A DNA stretch of 6,574 nucleotides, from contig DJXE01000161.1 in assembly GCA_002449595.1 (NCBI GenBank), forward strand, positions 1-6,574, read 5' to 3'. The notes beneath the pieces were generated by a model, which saw nothing but the letters and a program-made list of their open reading frames with translations, did no database searches and was not told the DNA's origin. The position numbers were made by a program, and so were the translations under genes. Source of the stretch: Lachnospiraceae bacterium UBA7012. Lineage in GTDB: Bacteria; Bacillota; Clostridia; Lachnospirales; Lachnospiraceae. Shown piece after piece: positions 1 to 5,976 of this stretch (position 1 is the first letter of the stretch; every line of letters begins with the position of its first letter).

Positions 1-696
1 AAGATCCAGGCGAACATGAACAAGGCGCACCGCGACAGGATCGCGTTCATGCGCATCTGCTCCGGAAGATATGACGCCGAAGCCGAAGTGAAGCACGTCC
101 AGAGCGGACGGACGCAGCGGCTCTCGCAGCCGCAGCAGCTCATGGCGCAGGACAGAAAGGTCATCACCGAGGCGTACGCGGGCGACATCATCGGCGTCTT
201 CGATCCCGGCCTGTACTCGATCGGCGACACGTTCATCGCGAAGGGATTGCCGGAGTTCCGCTATGAGGGCATCCCGACCTTCGCGCCCGAGCACTTCGCG
301 CGGGTCCGCCAGGTCGACACGATGAAGAGAGACCAGTTCGTGAAGGGGATCCGCCAGATCGCACAGGAAGGCGCCATCCAGATCTTCCAGGAGTTCAACA
401 CCGGCATGGAGGAGATCATCGCGGGCGTCGTCGGCATGCTGCAGTTCGACGTCCTGAAGTTCCGCCTGAGCAGCGAGTACGGCGTCGAGGTCAATCTGGA
501 AGTTCTGCCGTATGAGCACATCCGCTGGGTGACGAGCCCGGACACCGATATCATGCGCATCACCGGGACCTCTGACATGAAGCGCGTGCGCGACATGAAG
601 GGAAATCCGCTCCTTCTGTTCGTCAATCCCTGGTCGGTCGGGATGGTGCTCGACAGGAACAAAGGGCTGGAGCTGGCGGAGTTCTCGAGAAATTAA
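1..696 (+). CDS. prfC: Peptide chain release factor 3 (RF3), C-terminal part; 5' end outside window
   Basis: RF3 is the cytoplasmic GTPase that removes RF1 or RF2 from the ribosome after peptide release. The frame is open from base 1, so the 231 visible residues are only the C-terminal part; E. coli RF3 has 529 residues, so the GTPase domain lies to the left of the window. The first residues (KIQANMNKAHRDRIAFMRI) are the RF3 signature in the beta-barrel domain that follows the G domain. The block GDIIGVFDPGLYSIGDTF and then the RF3 C-terminal domain follow, with FAPEHFARVR and GVVGMLQFDVLKFRLSSEYG, the latter matching the conserved VGVLQFDVV.ARL.SEY stretch of known RF3 proteins. The ATG at 16 is internal, not the start. 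The stop TAA is at 694-696, followed at once by a strong hairpin. The gene appears to be a separate transcription unit from the operon starting at 890. No frameshift is seen. Confidence 0.95.
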   Translation, partial: KIQANMNKAHRDRIAFMRICSGRYDAEAEVKHVQSGRTQRLSQPQQLMAQDRKVITEAYAGDIIGVFDPGLYSIGDTFIAKGLPEFRYEGIPTFAPEHFARVRQVDTMKRDQFVKGIRQIAQEGAIQIFQEFNTGMEEIIAGVVGMLQFDVLKFRLSSEYGVEVNLEVLPYEHIRWVTSPDTDIMRITGTSDMKRVRDMKGNPLLLFVNPWSVGMVLDRNKGLELAEFSRN

Positions 697-708
697 GTAT
701 GAGACGTG

Positions 709-741
709 CGGGTCCGGGATCCCCGAGGGATCCCGGACCCG
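709..741 (+). terminator. Perfect 15-bp hairpin behind prfC; possible terminator without a U-tract
   Basis: Bases 709-723 and 727-741 are perfect reverse complements (15 bp, nearly all G-C) around a 3-nt loop CGA. The hairpin starts 12 nt after the prfC stop. Each arm contains the self-complementary octamer GGGATCCC (716-723 and 727-734). The position suits transcription termination or 3'-end protection of the prfC mRNA. The bases that follow (GGGCATTCGCCC) are not T-rich, and the opposite strand has no T-tract after the hairpin either, so this is not a canonical intrinsic terminator. It could work as a U-less terminator, an RNA-stability element, or a copy of a dispersed palindrome; the sequence alone cannot decide. 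Confidence 0.5.
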
Positions 742-807
742 GGGCATTCGCCCTATGCAGCCGGCAGCGTCGAGCTGCGCCCGGATGAGTAAACTCCTCC
801 GGACGCA
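742..807. repeat. Cluster of smaller inverted repeats in the prfC-asp23 spacer
   Basis: Three further potential stem-loops follow the large hairpin. GGGC (742-745) pairs with GCCC (750-753) around ATTC. GCAGC (764-768) pairs with GCTGC (774-778) around GTCGA. A longer imperfect hairpin spans 776-807: TGCG/CGCA, mismatch C/A, CCGGA/TCCGG, mismatch T/C, GAGT/ACTC, with an AA loop (13 pairs, two mismatches). The last two share bases 776-778, so they exclude each other. None is followed by a T-run. I found no coding potential here and no known riboswitch or small-RNA pattern. Confidence 0.4.
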
Positions 808-823
808 TCCCGCCACTTCCGTC

Positions 824-851
824 TGCGCACGCCTCAAGGATATGGTATAAT
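824..851 (+). promoter_or_regulatory. Extended -10 promoter of the asp23-nusB-xseAB-ispA-dxs-tlyA operon
   Basis: A consensus -10 box TATAAT lies at 846-851, preceded by TG at 843-844 (TGGTATAAT), the extended -10 pattern used by the housekeeping sigma factor. The best -35 candidate is weak: TGCGCA at 824-829, 3 of 6 matches to TTGACA, with a 16-nt spacer, as is common when an extended -10 is present. The box stands in a short AT-rich island in otherwise GC-rich DNA. Transcription would start near 857-859, giving a leader of about 31-33 nt before the ATG at 890. It is the only convincing promoter I see in the window, so it probably drives the whole operon. Confidence 0.75.
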
Positions 852-857
852 TAATAC

Positions 858-877
858 TCTGTAAGAACCATTACAGA
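858..877. promoter_or_regulatory. Inverted repeat at the operon's predicted transcription start (possible operator or 5' mRNA hairpin)
   Basis: TCTGTAA (858-864) and TTACAGA (871-877) form a perfect 7-bp inverted repeat with a 6-nt centre, GAACCA. It starts 7 nt after the -10 box and ends just before the GGAGG ribosome-binding site (879-883). The position fits an operator for a dimeric repressor, or a hairpin at the very 5' end of the mRNA. I do not recognise the motif as the site of a named regulator. Confidence 0.45.
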
Positions 878-889
878 CGGAGGTGTACG

Positions 890-1279
890 ATGGAACAGAA
901 TCTTGAGAATACAGTCACGGAGATCACAGAGAAGCAGGACGTCGGCACCGTGAAGATCGCGGACGACGTGGTCGCGCTGATCGCGGCATTCGCGGCGGTC
1001 GAGGTGGAGGGCGTTCACTCGCTCGCCGGCGGCATCACGCTCGATATCCTGAACAAGGGCGGCACGAAGAAGCTCGGCAAGGGCGTGCGCGTCGACGTGA
1101 CGGAGAACTCGGTCAACACGCAGGTCTCTGTCATCCTTGACTTCGGATACAACATCCCCGTGACAAGCAGCAACATCCAGAAGCGCGTCAAGAGCTCTCT
1201 GGAGAGCATGACGGGACTCACCGTCACGGACGTCAACGTCCGGATCGTCGGCGTGGAGATGCCGAAGGAAGAAGAATAA
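890..1279 (+). CDS. Asp23/Gls24 family protein (YqhY-like)
   Basis: This 129-residue protein belongs to the Asp23/Gls24 (DUF322) family. Residues 19-42 (GTVKIADDVVALIAAFAA then VEVEGV) are the family's N-terminal signature. AGGIT at 46-50, FGYNIP at 85-90 and MTGL..TDVNVRI from 107 follow in the usual order. The short acidic ends (tail PKEEE) and the absence of a signal peptide or membrane segment suggest a soluble cytoplasmic protein. In B. subtilis the gene in this position is yqhY, next to accBC and nusB, and it has been linked genetically to acetyl-CoA carboxylase and fatty acid synthesis; other members are called alkaline shock or envelope stress proteins. The molecular function is not established. 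The start is supported by GGAGG at 879-883, 6 nt before the ATG. It is the first gene of the operon, 6 nt ahead of nusB. Confidence 0.9.
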   Translation: MEQNLENTVTEITEKQDVGTVKIADDVVALIAAFAAVEVEGVHSLAGGITLDILNKGGTKKLGKGVRVDVTENSVNTQVSVILDFGYNIPVTSSNIQKRVKSSLESMTGLTVTDVNVRIVGVEMPKEEE

Positions 1280-1285
1280 TACTGC

Positions 1286-1684
1286 ATGAAAAGACGAGGA
1301 ATCAGGGAACAGCTGTTTAAGCTTCTGTTCCGTGTGGAGTTTAATACGCCGGAGCAGATGCCGGAGCAGACGAAGCTCTATTTTGACAGCGGCGATCTGA
1401 CCGTGACGGAACAGGACCAGGCCTATCTTGAGTCGAGGCTCGCGGACATCATGGACAAGCTCCCGCAGATCGACGAGCAGCTTTCGAACAAGATCGAGGG
1501 CTGGAAACTGACGCGCGTCGGCAAGGTGGAGCTCGCGCTCCTTCGGATCGCCGTCTACGAGATCCTGTATGACGACGAAGTTCCCACCGGCGTCGCGATC
1601 AGCGAGGCGGTCGAGCTCTCGAAGAAATACGGACCGGACAATGCCGCGTCCTTTGTCAACGGCGTGCTGGCTAAATTTGCATGA
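1286..1684 (+). CDS. nusB: Transcription antitermination factor NusB
   Basis: NusB pairs with NusE (ribosomal protein S10) and binds boxA RNA to keep RNA polymerase elongating through rRNA operons. At 132 residues it matches the usual family length (B. subtilis about 131, E. coli 139) and is predicted all-helical. Visible signatures are the basic N-terminus (KRRGIREQLFKLLF, which replaces the common R..AR..A.Q.LY), the block WKLTRVGKVELALLRIAVYE at 73-92, ISEAVELSKKYG at 105-116 and the C-terminal FVNGVLAKF at 123-131. The gene starts 6 nt after asp23. The only purine-rich stretch upstream (AAGGA at 1265-1269) is about 16 nt from the ATG, too far for a normal Shine-Dalgarno, so translation probably relies on coupling to asp23. 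Its stop overlaps the xseA start as ATGA (1681-1684). Confidence 0.95.
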   Translation: MKRRGIREQLFKLLFRVEFNTPEQMPEQTKLYFDSGDLTVTEQDQAYLESRLADIMDKLPQIDEQLSNKIEGWKLTRVGKVELALLRIAVYEILYDDEVPTGVAISEAVELSKKYGPDNAASFVNGVLAKFA

Positions 1685-2883
1685 CAAAGAATATCTACTC
1701 GGTAGGCCAGATCAACACCTACATAAAAAACATGTTCCGGCAGGATTTTCTGCTTCAGCAGGTCCTGGTGCGCGGGGAGGTCAGCAACTGTAAGTACCAC
1801 TCGTCCGGACACATATATTTCACGCTGAAGGATGCCTCGGGAACGCTGTCCTGCATCATGTTTGCAGGCCGTCGAAGAGGTCTTTCTTTTCTGATGAAGG
1901 AAGGCGATCAGGTCGTCGTCCAGGGCGCGGTCGACGTCTATGAGAGAGACGGCCGCTACCAGCTCTACGCCGACCGCATCGTGCGCGACGGCGTGGGACT
2001 CCTGAACGAGCGGTACGAGCTGTTAAAGAAAAAGCTCGAAGAGCAGGGCATGTTCGACGAGAGCTACAAGCAGCCGATCCCGCGCTATATAAGGACGCTC
2101 GGCGTCGTCACGGCTCCGACCGGGGCGGCGGTCCAGGACATCATCAACATCGCGAGACGGCGCAATCCCTACATCCGGATCCTGCTGTTTCCGGCGATCG
2201 TCCAGGGCGACCAGGCGAAGTACAGCATCATCCGCGGCCTTCAGGTGCTGGAGTCCGCAGGCGCGGACACGATCATCATCGGCCGCGGGGGCGGATCGCT
2301 CGAGGACCTCTGGGCGTTCAACGAGGAGGAAGTCGCGCAGGCGGTCTTTGACTGCGTCGTGCCGGTGATCTCCGCGGTGGGACACGAGACGGACACGGTC
2401 ATCACGGACTATGTGGCGGATCTGCGGGCGCCGACTCCCTCGGCGGCGGCGGAACTCGCCGTTTTTGACTTCTCCCGCTTCGAGGAGGATCTGCTCGGAT
2501 ACGACGGGGCGCTAAGGCGCCAGATGCGGCAGAGCCTCTGGGAGGCCAGAGAGAAGTGCGGGCGCCTGCGCAGAGAACTGGAACACGCGTCGCCCGCGGC
2601 GAGGATCCGCGAGCAGCGCATGTACACGGTGCAGGCCGCGGAGCGGCTGCAGCAGCGGATGGAGCGCAGGCTCGAGGACGCGCGGCACCGGATGCAGATG
2701 AGCGCGGCGCGCCTCGAAGGGCTCTCCCCGTTAAAGAGACTGTCCGGCGGTTTTGTCTACGCATCGGATGAAGAAGGGAAAGCAATCAAATCTGTAGACC
2801 AGGTCAGGGAACACGAGAAGATCCGGCTGCGTCTCTCCGACGGCGGGATCACGGCAGGTGTGGAGGAGATATGGAAGAACTGA
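1681..2883 (+). CDS. xseA: Exodeoxyribonuclease VII large subunit
   Basis: XseA is the catalytic subunit of exonuclease VII, which degrades single-stranded DNA from both ends into short oligonucleotides. The protein has 400 residues. Residues 1-103 are the OB-fold, starting with YSVGQINTYIKNMF and containing VRGEVSNCKYHSSGHIYFTL. The nuclease domain starts near 110 and shows GVVTAPTGAAVQDIINIARR (141-160), GRGGGSLEDLWAFNEE (201-216), SAVGHETDT (231-239) and APTPSAAAELA (250-260), all expected core motifs. Residues about 265-345 are a charged, arginine-rich coiled-coil region, and the end carries the conserved LSPLKRLSGGFV motif (348-358). The protein is some 50 residues shorter than B. subtilis or E. 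coli XseA (about 450), the shortening being in the coiled coil. The start codon overlaps the nusB stop (ATGA) with no clear ribosome-binding site, implying coupling. folD, which precedes xseA in B. subtilis, is absent. Confidence 0.97.
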   Translation: MTKNIYSVGQINTYIKNMFRQDFLLQQVLVRGEVSNCKYHSSGHIYFTLKDASGTLSCIMFAGRRRGLSFLMKEGDQVVVQGAVDVYERDGRYQLYADRIVRDGVGLLNERYELLKKKLEEQGMFDESYKQPIPRYIRTLGVVTAPTGAAVQDIINIARRRNPYIRILLFPAIVQGDQAKYSIIRGLQVLESAGADTIIIGRGGGSLEDLWAFNEEEVAQAVFDCVVPVISAVGHETDTVITDYVADLRAPTPSAAAELAVFDFSRFEEDLLGYDGALRRQMRQSLWEAREKCGRLRRELEHASPAARIREQRMYTVQAAERLQQRMERRLEDARHRMQMSAARLEGLSPLKRLSGGFVYASDEEGKAIKSVDQVREHEKIRLRLSDGGITAGVEEIWKN

Positions 2884-3110
2884 AGATCGAAGAGGCGTTC
2901 TCGAAGCTGGAAGCGCTGCTTGCGAAGATGGAGTCACCTGAGATCACGCTGGAAGAATCTTTTGCCTGCTATGAAGAGGGCATGAAGCTTGTGAAGCACT
3001 GCAGCGACACGATCGACCGCGTCGAGAAGCAGGTCCAGGTCATTGCTGCCGACGGCAGCCTGTCGGAGCTGAAGACCTTCGGCGGCCGGCCGGAAGCCGG
3101 AATGGAGTGA
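2871..3110 (+). CDS. xseB: Exodeoxyribonuclease VII small subunit
   Basis: XseB is the small helical subunit that binds the coiled coil of XseA several-fold to form active exonuclease VII. The 79-residue protein fits the family size (about 80). It shows the diagnostic pattern IEEAFSKLEALLAKMES (6-22), ITLEESFACYEEGMKLV (25-41) and the following helix CSDTIDRVEKQVQVI. The start is clear: GGAGG at 2862-2866 lies 4 nt before the ATG, and the gene overlaps the xseA end by 13 nt, as expected for partners made in fixed ratio. The last codons (PEAGME, stop at 3108-3110) lie inside the first copy of a tandem duplication. In the second copy a 1-nt shorter version would keep the frame open, so the present C-terminus may be a recently created truncation of a tail that once reached ispA. 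The conserved helices are not affected. Confidence 0.95.
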   Translation: MEELKIEEAFSKLEALLAKMESPEITLEESFACYEEGMKLVKHCSDTIDRVEKQVQVIAADGSLSELKTFGGRPEAGME

Positions 3111-3170
3111 CCGCGGCGCATCATAGAGCGCGGTCGGAAGCCGGAATGAGTGACCGCGGCGCATCAGAGA
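3091..3170 (+). repeat. Imperfect tandem duplication (two copies, 44-nt offset) across the xseB end and ispA leader
   Basis: Copy 1 starts at 3091 and copy 2 at 3135. Both read CGGAAGCCGGAATG, then (G in copy 1 only) AGTGACCGCGGCGCATCA, then (T in copy 1 only) an AGAG-like end. About 32 bases are shared apart from the extra G at 3104/3105. Similarity continues weakly upstream of each copy (GCGGCCGGC against GCGCGGT). Copy 1 contains the xseB stop codon; copy 2 lies wholly in the spacer. The duplication explains why this is the only wide gap in the operon. It also creates CGCGGTC at 3129-3135, which can pair with GACCGCG on either side (3109-3115 or 3152-3158). Confidence 0.85.
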
Positions 3171-3208
3171 ATGCTGCCGGCGGGACAGCAGAGGGCGGAA
3201 ATGGATAA
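3146..3208 (+). other. 20-codon open frame, probable remnant of an older XseB tail
   Basis: Starting at ATG 3146, this frame reads MSDRGASENAAGGTAEGGNG and stops with TAA at 3206-3208, overlapping the ispA start codon by 8 nt (ATGGATAA). A weak GGAAG (3136-3140) lies 5 nt upstream, so it could be translated and couple xseB to ispA. The repeat alignment offers a better explanation: in copy 2 the EAGM codons of xseB lead straight into this frame, as if xseB once ran on to TAA 3208 (about 97 residues). The peptide is low-complexity (Gly, Ala, Ser, acidic) with no recognisable function. I do not claim it as a gene. Confidence 0.2.
3191..3195 (+). promoter_or_regulatory. Ribosome-binding site that fixes the ispA start at 3201
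   Basis: GAGGG lies 5 nt before ATG 3201. The two upstream in-frame alternatives, GTG 3150 and ATG 3171, lack a comparable site, and the residues they would add (from the repeat copy and spacer) do not resemble the N-terminus of polyprenyl synthases. Confidence 0.7.
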
Positions 3209-4115
3209 AAAAGAGTGGTTTGAGAAGGAACTGGCGGAGCGCACTTTGTACTGCGAGGAGGTGCTCGAGAAGTACCTGCCCGCGGAGCAGGGCGCCGCGA
3301 AGACCGTGATCGAGGCAATGAACTACAGCGTGCGCGCGGGAGGAAAGCGCCTGCGCCCGATGTTCATCGCGCAGGTCTGCATGATGTACGGCGGAAGAAG
3401 AGAGCTGGCGGAGCCGTTCATGGCGGCGCTCGAGATGATCCACACCTATTCGCTCGTGCACGATGACCTTCCCTGCATGGACAACGACGAGTACCGCCGC
3501 GGGAGAAAGACGACGCACGCCGTTTATGGCGAGGGCATGGCCGTGCTCGCGGGAGACGGGCTCCTGAACTACGCCTATGAGACGGCGCTGAGAGCCTTTA
3601 CGCAGGCAAAGAACGAGCAGGAGACACAGGCCGTCGTCAGCGCGATGGAGATCCTCGCGGGAGGCGCCGGCATCTATGGCATGGTTGGCGGGCAGTGCGC
3701 GGACATCGAGGCGGAGGAGCAGCCGCAGCGCGTGAGCGCGGCGCTGCTGGATTACATCCATGAGCACAAGACCGCGTGCATGATCGAGAGCGGCTTCATG
3801 ATCGGGGCCGTGCTCGCTGGCGCGCCGGGCAAGGACGTCGAGCTGCTGCGCGGGATCGCGTCGGACATCGGCGTCGCCTTCCAGATCAGGGACGACATCC
3901 TTGACGTGACGGGCGACGAGGCGGTGCTCGGCAAGCCGATCGGAAGCGATGCCGCGGAGGGAAAAAGAACTTACGTGGACATCCACGGGATGGAAAAGGC
4001 GCAGAAAGATGTCGAGGAGCTTTCGAACCGCGCGCTGGAGAGGCTCGCCTCCCTGTCCGCATCGGACGAGTTCCTGACCGCGCTCATTCAGAGCCTGATC
4101 GACCGGGAGAAATAA
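3201..4115 (+). CDS. ispA: Farnesyl diphosphate synthase (geranyltranstransferase)
   Basis: IspA is a soluble trans-prenyltransferase that condenses isopentenyl diphosphate with C5 and C10 allylic diphosphates to give C15 farnesyl diphosphate, precursor of undecaprenyl carriers, quinones and other isoprenoids. From ATG 3201 it has 304 residues (B. subtilis IspA 296). Landmarks are GGKRLRPM (47-54, binding of the C5 substrate), the first aspartate-rich motif HDDLPCMDNDEYRRG (87-101; D88, D89, D94), KTTH (103-106), GGQ (163-165) and the second motif QIRDDILD (228-235; D231, D232, D235), followed by LGKPIGSDAAEGKRTY (243-258). The first motif has the two-residue insertion (DDxxxxD) of bacterial FPP synthases. 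Tyr83, five residues before it, corresponds to the chain-length Tyr known from the Bacillus stearothermophilus enzyme, which supports a C15 product. It sits 90 nt after xseB and 1 nt before dxs. Confidence 0.95.
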   Translation: MDKKEWFEKELAERTLYCEEVLEKYLPAEQGAAKTVIEAMNYSVRAGGKRLRPMFIAQVCMMYGGRRELAEPFMAALEMIHTYSLVHDDLPCMDNDEYRRGRKTTHAVYGEGMAVLAGDGLLNYAYETALRAFTQAKNEQETQAVVSAMEILAGGAGIYGMVGGQCADIEAEEQPQRVSAALLDYIHEHKTACMIESGFMIGAVLAGAPGKDVELLRGIASDIGVAFQIRDDILDVTGDEAVLGKPIGSDAAEGKRTYVDIHGMEKAQKDVEELSNRALERLASLSASDEFLTALIQSLIDREK

Positions 4116-4116
4116 C

Positions 4117-5976
4117 ATGACCAAATTGTTGGACCAGATACAGAAGACAAACGATATCAGGAAGATCCCCGCAGAGGACCTGCCGGAGCTCGCGGAGGAG
4201 ATCCGGGAGTTCCTCGTGAACAAGGTCAGCGTGACCGGAGGGCATCTCGCGAGCAACCTCGGCACCGTCGAGCTGACGATGGCGCTGCACCTAACGCTGG
4301 ACCTCCCGAAGGACAAGATCATCTGGGACGTGGGACACCAGTCGTACACGCACAAGATCCTGACGGGGAGAAAAGACGGATTCGAGAACCTCCGCCAGTT
4401 CGGCGGCATGAGCGGGTTCCCGAAGCGCGCGGAGAGCGACTGCGACGCCTTCGACACCGGGCACAGCTCGACGTCGATCTCGGCGGCGCTCGGCATGGTG
4501 CACGCCAGGCAGCTGCGCGGCGAGAACAACACGATCGTCGCGGTGATCGGCGACGGCTCGATCACGGGCGGCCTCGCCTACGAGGCGATGAACAACGTCT
4601 CCAAGCTGACGAGCAATCTGATCATCATCCTGAATGACAACAATATGTCGATTTCTGAGAACGTCGGCGGCATCTCCACCTACTTAAACGACATCCGGAC
4701 TTCCTCCGGCTACATCCACCTGCGCGACAAGGTCTACTATTCGATCAACGACAATCTGCCGGGCGTGGTGCGCGGGATCCGAAAGACGAAGAACTCGCTG
4801 AAGCAGCTCATGGTGCCCGGCATGTACTTCGAGCAGATGGGCATCACCTACCTCGGCCCCGTGGACGGGCACAACATCCGTGCGATGCAGCGCGCGATCG
4901 AGCGGGCGAAGCACGTCAACAAGGCGGTCCTCATCCACGTCTGCACCAAGAAGGGCAAGGGATACACGCCCGCGGAAAAGCATCCTTCCCGCTTCCACGG
5001 CACTTCCCCCTTTGAGATCGAGACGGGACTGCCCAAGAATCCCAAGAAAAAAGCGGCGTACACGGACGTCTTCTCGACAGTCATGATCAAGCTGGCGCAG
5101 CGCGACCCGAAGATCGTCGCGATCACCGCGGCGATGGCGGACGGCGTCGGCTTAAAGCGCTACCGCAACATCTACCCGGACCGCTTCTTCGACGTCGGCA
5201 TCGCCGAGGGACACGCGGTGACGTTTGCCGCGGGCCTTGCGGCGGGCGGCATGAAGCCGGTCGTCGCGATCTACTCGACGTTCCTGCAGCGCGCCTACGA
5301 CCAGATCGTGCATGACGTCTGCATGCAGAACCTGCCGGTGATCTTTGCCATTGACAGGGCGGGCCTCGTCGGCGAGGACGGAGAGACCCACCAGGGCGTC
5401 TTCGACCTGTCGTATCTCTCGACGATCCCGAACCTGACCGTCATGGCCCCCAAGAACAAGTGGGAGCTGTCCGATATGCTCAAATTCGCGGTCGCGCAGG
5501 GAACGCCGTGTGCGATCCGCTATCCCCGCGGAGAGGCCTACGACGGGCTCCGTGAGTACCGGGAGAAGATCGCGCTCGGCCAGGCGGAGGTCATCTTTGA
5601 AGAGAGCGGCATCCTTCTGTACGCGATCGGCTCCATGGTGAAGACTGCAGAGGAAGTACACGCGCGCCTGGCAGAACTCGGCATTCCGAGCTCCCTCGTG
5701 AACGCGCGGTTCGTCACGCCGGACGAGGCGCTGCTGGACCGCATGCTTCCTGCGCACAGCCTCCTCGTCACGATGGAGGAGAACGTCTTCTCCGGCGGTT
5801 TTGGAGAGCACGTCATCGCCTGTGCACAGAGAAACGACTGGAAATGCGACATTCTGCCGGTGGCGGTCCCGGACCGCTTCATCGAGCACGGTGCACCGGC
5901 AAAACTGAAGGAAAAATACGGGATCGACGCGGAGCACATCGCCGCGAAGATCCTTGAGAGGACGGGACGCGCATGA
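4117..5976 (+). CDS. dxs: 1-deoxy-D-xylulose-5-phosphate synthase
   Basis: Dxs condenses pyruvate and glyceraldehyde 3-phosphate to DXP with thiamine diphosphate, the first step of the MEP isoprenoid pathway and also a source of thiamine and pyridoxal precursors. The 619-residue length is normal (E. coli 620). Motifs align with the E. coli enzyme at a constant offset of 6: H43 (GGHLASNLG; E. coli H49), H74 (DVGHQ; H80), the ThDP/Mg site GDGSITGG (145-152) with D146 and N175 (D152, N181), catalytic E364 in FDVGIAEGHAV (E370), and R414, D421 and H425 in DRAGLVGEDGETHQG (R420, D427, H431). The three transketolase-type domains are therefore complete and look active. GGGAGA (4105-4110) lies 6 nt before the ATG, 1 nt after the ispA stop. 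The dxs stop overlaps the tlyA start (ATGA). Confidence 0.97.
   Translation: MTKLLDQIQKTNDIRKIPAEDLPELAEEIREFLVNKVSVTGGHLASNLGTVELTMALHLTLDLPKDKIIWDVGHQSYTHKILTGRKDGFENLRQFGGMSGFPKRAESDCDAFDTGHSSTSISAALGMVHARQLRGENNTIVAVIGDGSITGGLAYEAMNNVSKLTSNLIIILNDNNMSISENVGGISTYLNDIRTSSGYIHLRDKVYYSINDNLPGVVRGIRKTKNSLKQLMVPGMYFEQMGITYLGPVDGHNIRAMQRAIERAKHVNKAVLIHVCTKKGKGYTPAEKHPSRFHGTSPFEIETGLPKNPKKKAAYTDVFSTVMIKLAQRDPKIVAITAAMADGVGLKRYRNIYPDRFFDVGIAEGHAVTFAAGLAAGGMKPVVAIYSTFLQRAYDQIVHDVCMQNLPVIFAIDRAGLVGEDGETHQGVFDLSYLSTIPNLTVMAPKNKWELSDMLKFAVAQGTPCAIRYPRGEAYDGLREYREKIALGQAEVIFEESGILLYAIGSMVKTAEEVHARLAELGIPSSLVNARFVTPDEALLDRMLPAHSLLVTMEENVFSGGFGEHVIACAQRNDWKCDILPVAVPDRFIEHGAPAKLKEKYGIDAEHIAAKILERTGRA

Noticed and set aside
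709..741. A canonical Rho-independent terminator
   Set aside because: The hairpin is strong but no T-rich tract follows on either strand, so it is listed only as a possible terminator.
697..889. A riboswitch, tRNA or small protein gene in the prfC-asp23 spacer
   Set aside because: The leader after the predicted start is only about 31-33 nt, no tRNA-like cloverleaf is seen, and no frame has both a start with a ribosome-binding site and a credible product.
851..1687. A 278-codon minus-strand frame opposite asp23 and nusB
   Set aside because: It shadows two clear genes, and its Asp/Arg/His/Leu-rich composition is typical of an antisense frame.
3150..3200. Upstream GTG (3150) or ATG (3171) as the start of ispA
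   Set aside because: Neither has a good ribosome-binding site, the extra residues derive from the duplicated spacer, and ATG 3201 has GAGGG at the right distance and gives the usual family length.
2934..4565. A 543-codon open frame on the minus strand across xseB, ispA and the start of dxs
   Set aside because: It lies antisense to well-recognised genes. Long antisense frames are expected from GC-rich codon use, and the Arg/His/Leu-rich translation resembles no family.
5152..5937. A 261-codon minus-strand frame opposite dxs
   Set aside because: It is antisense to the conserved pyrimidine-binding and C-terminal domains of Dxs and shows no family motifs.
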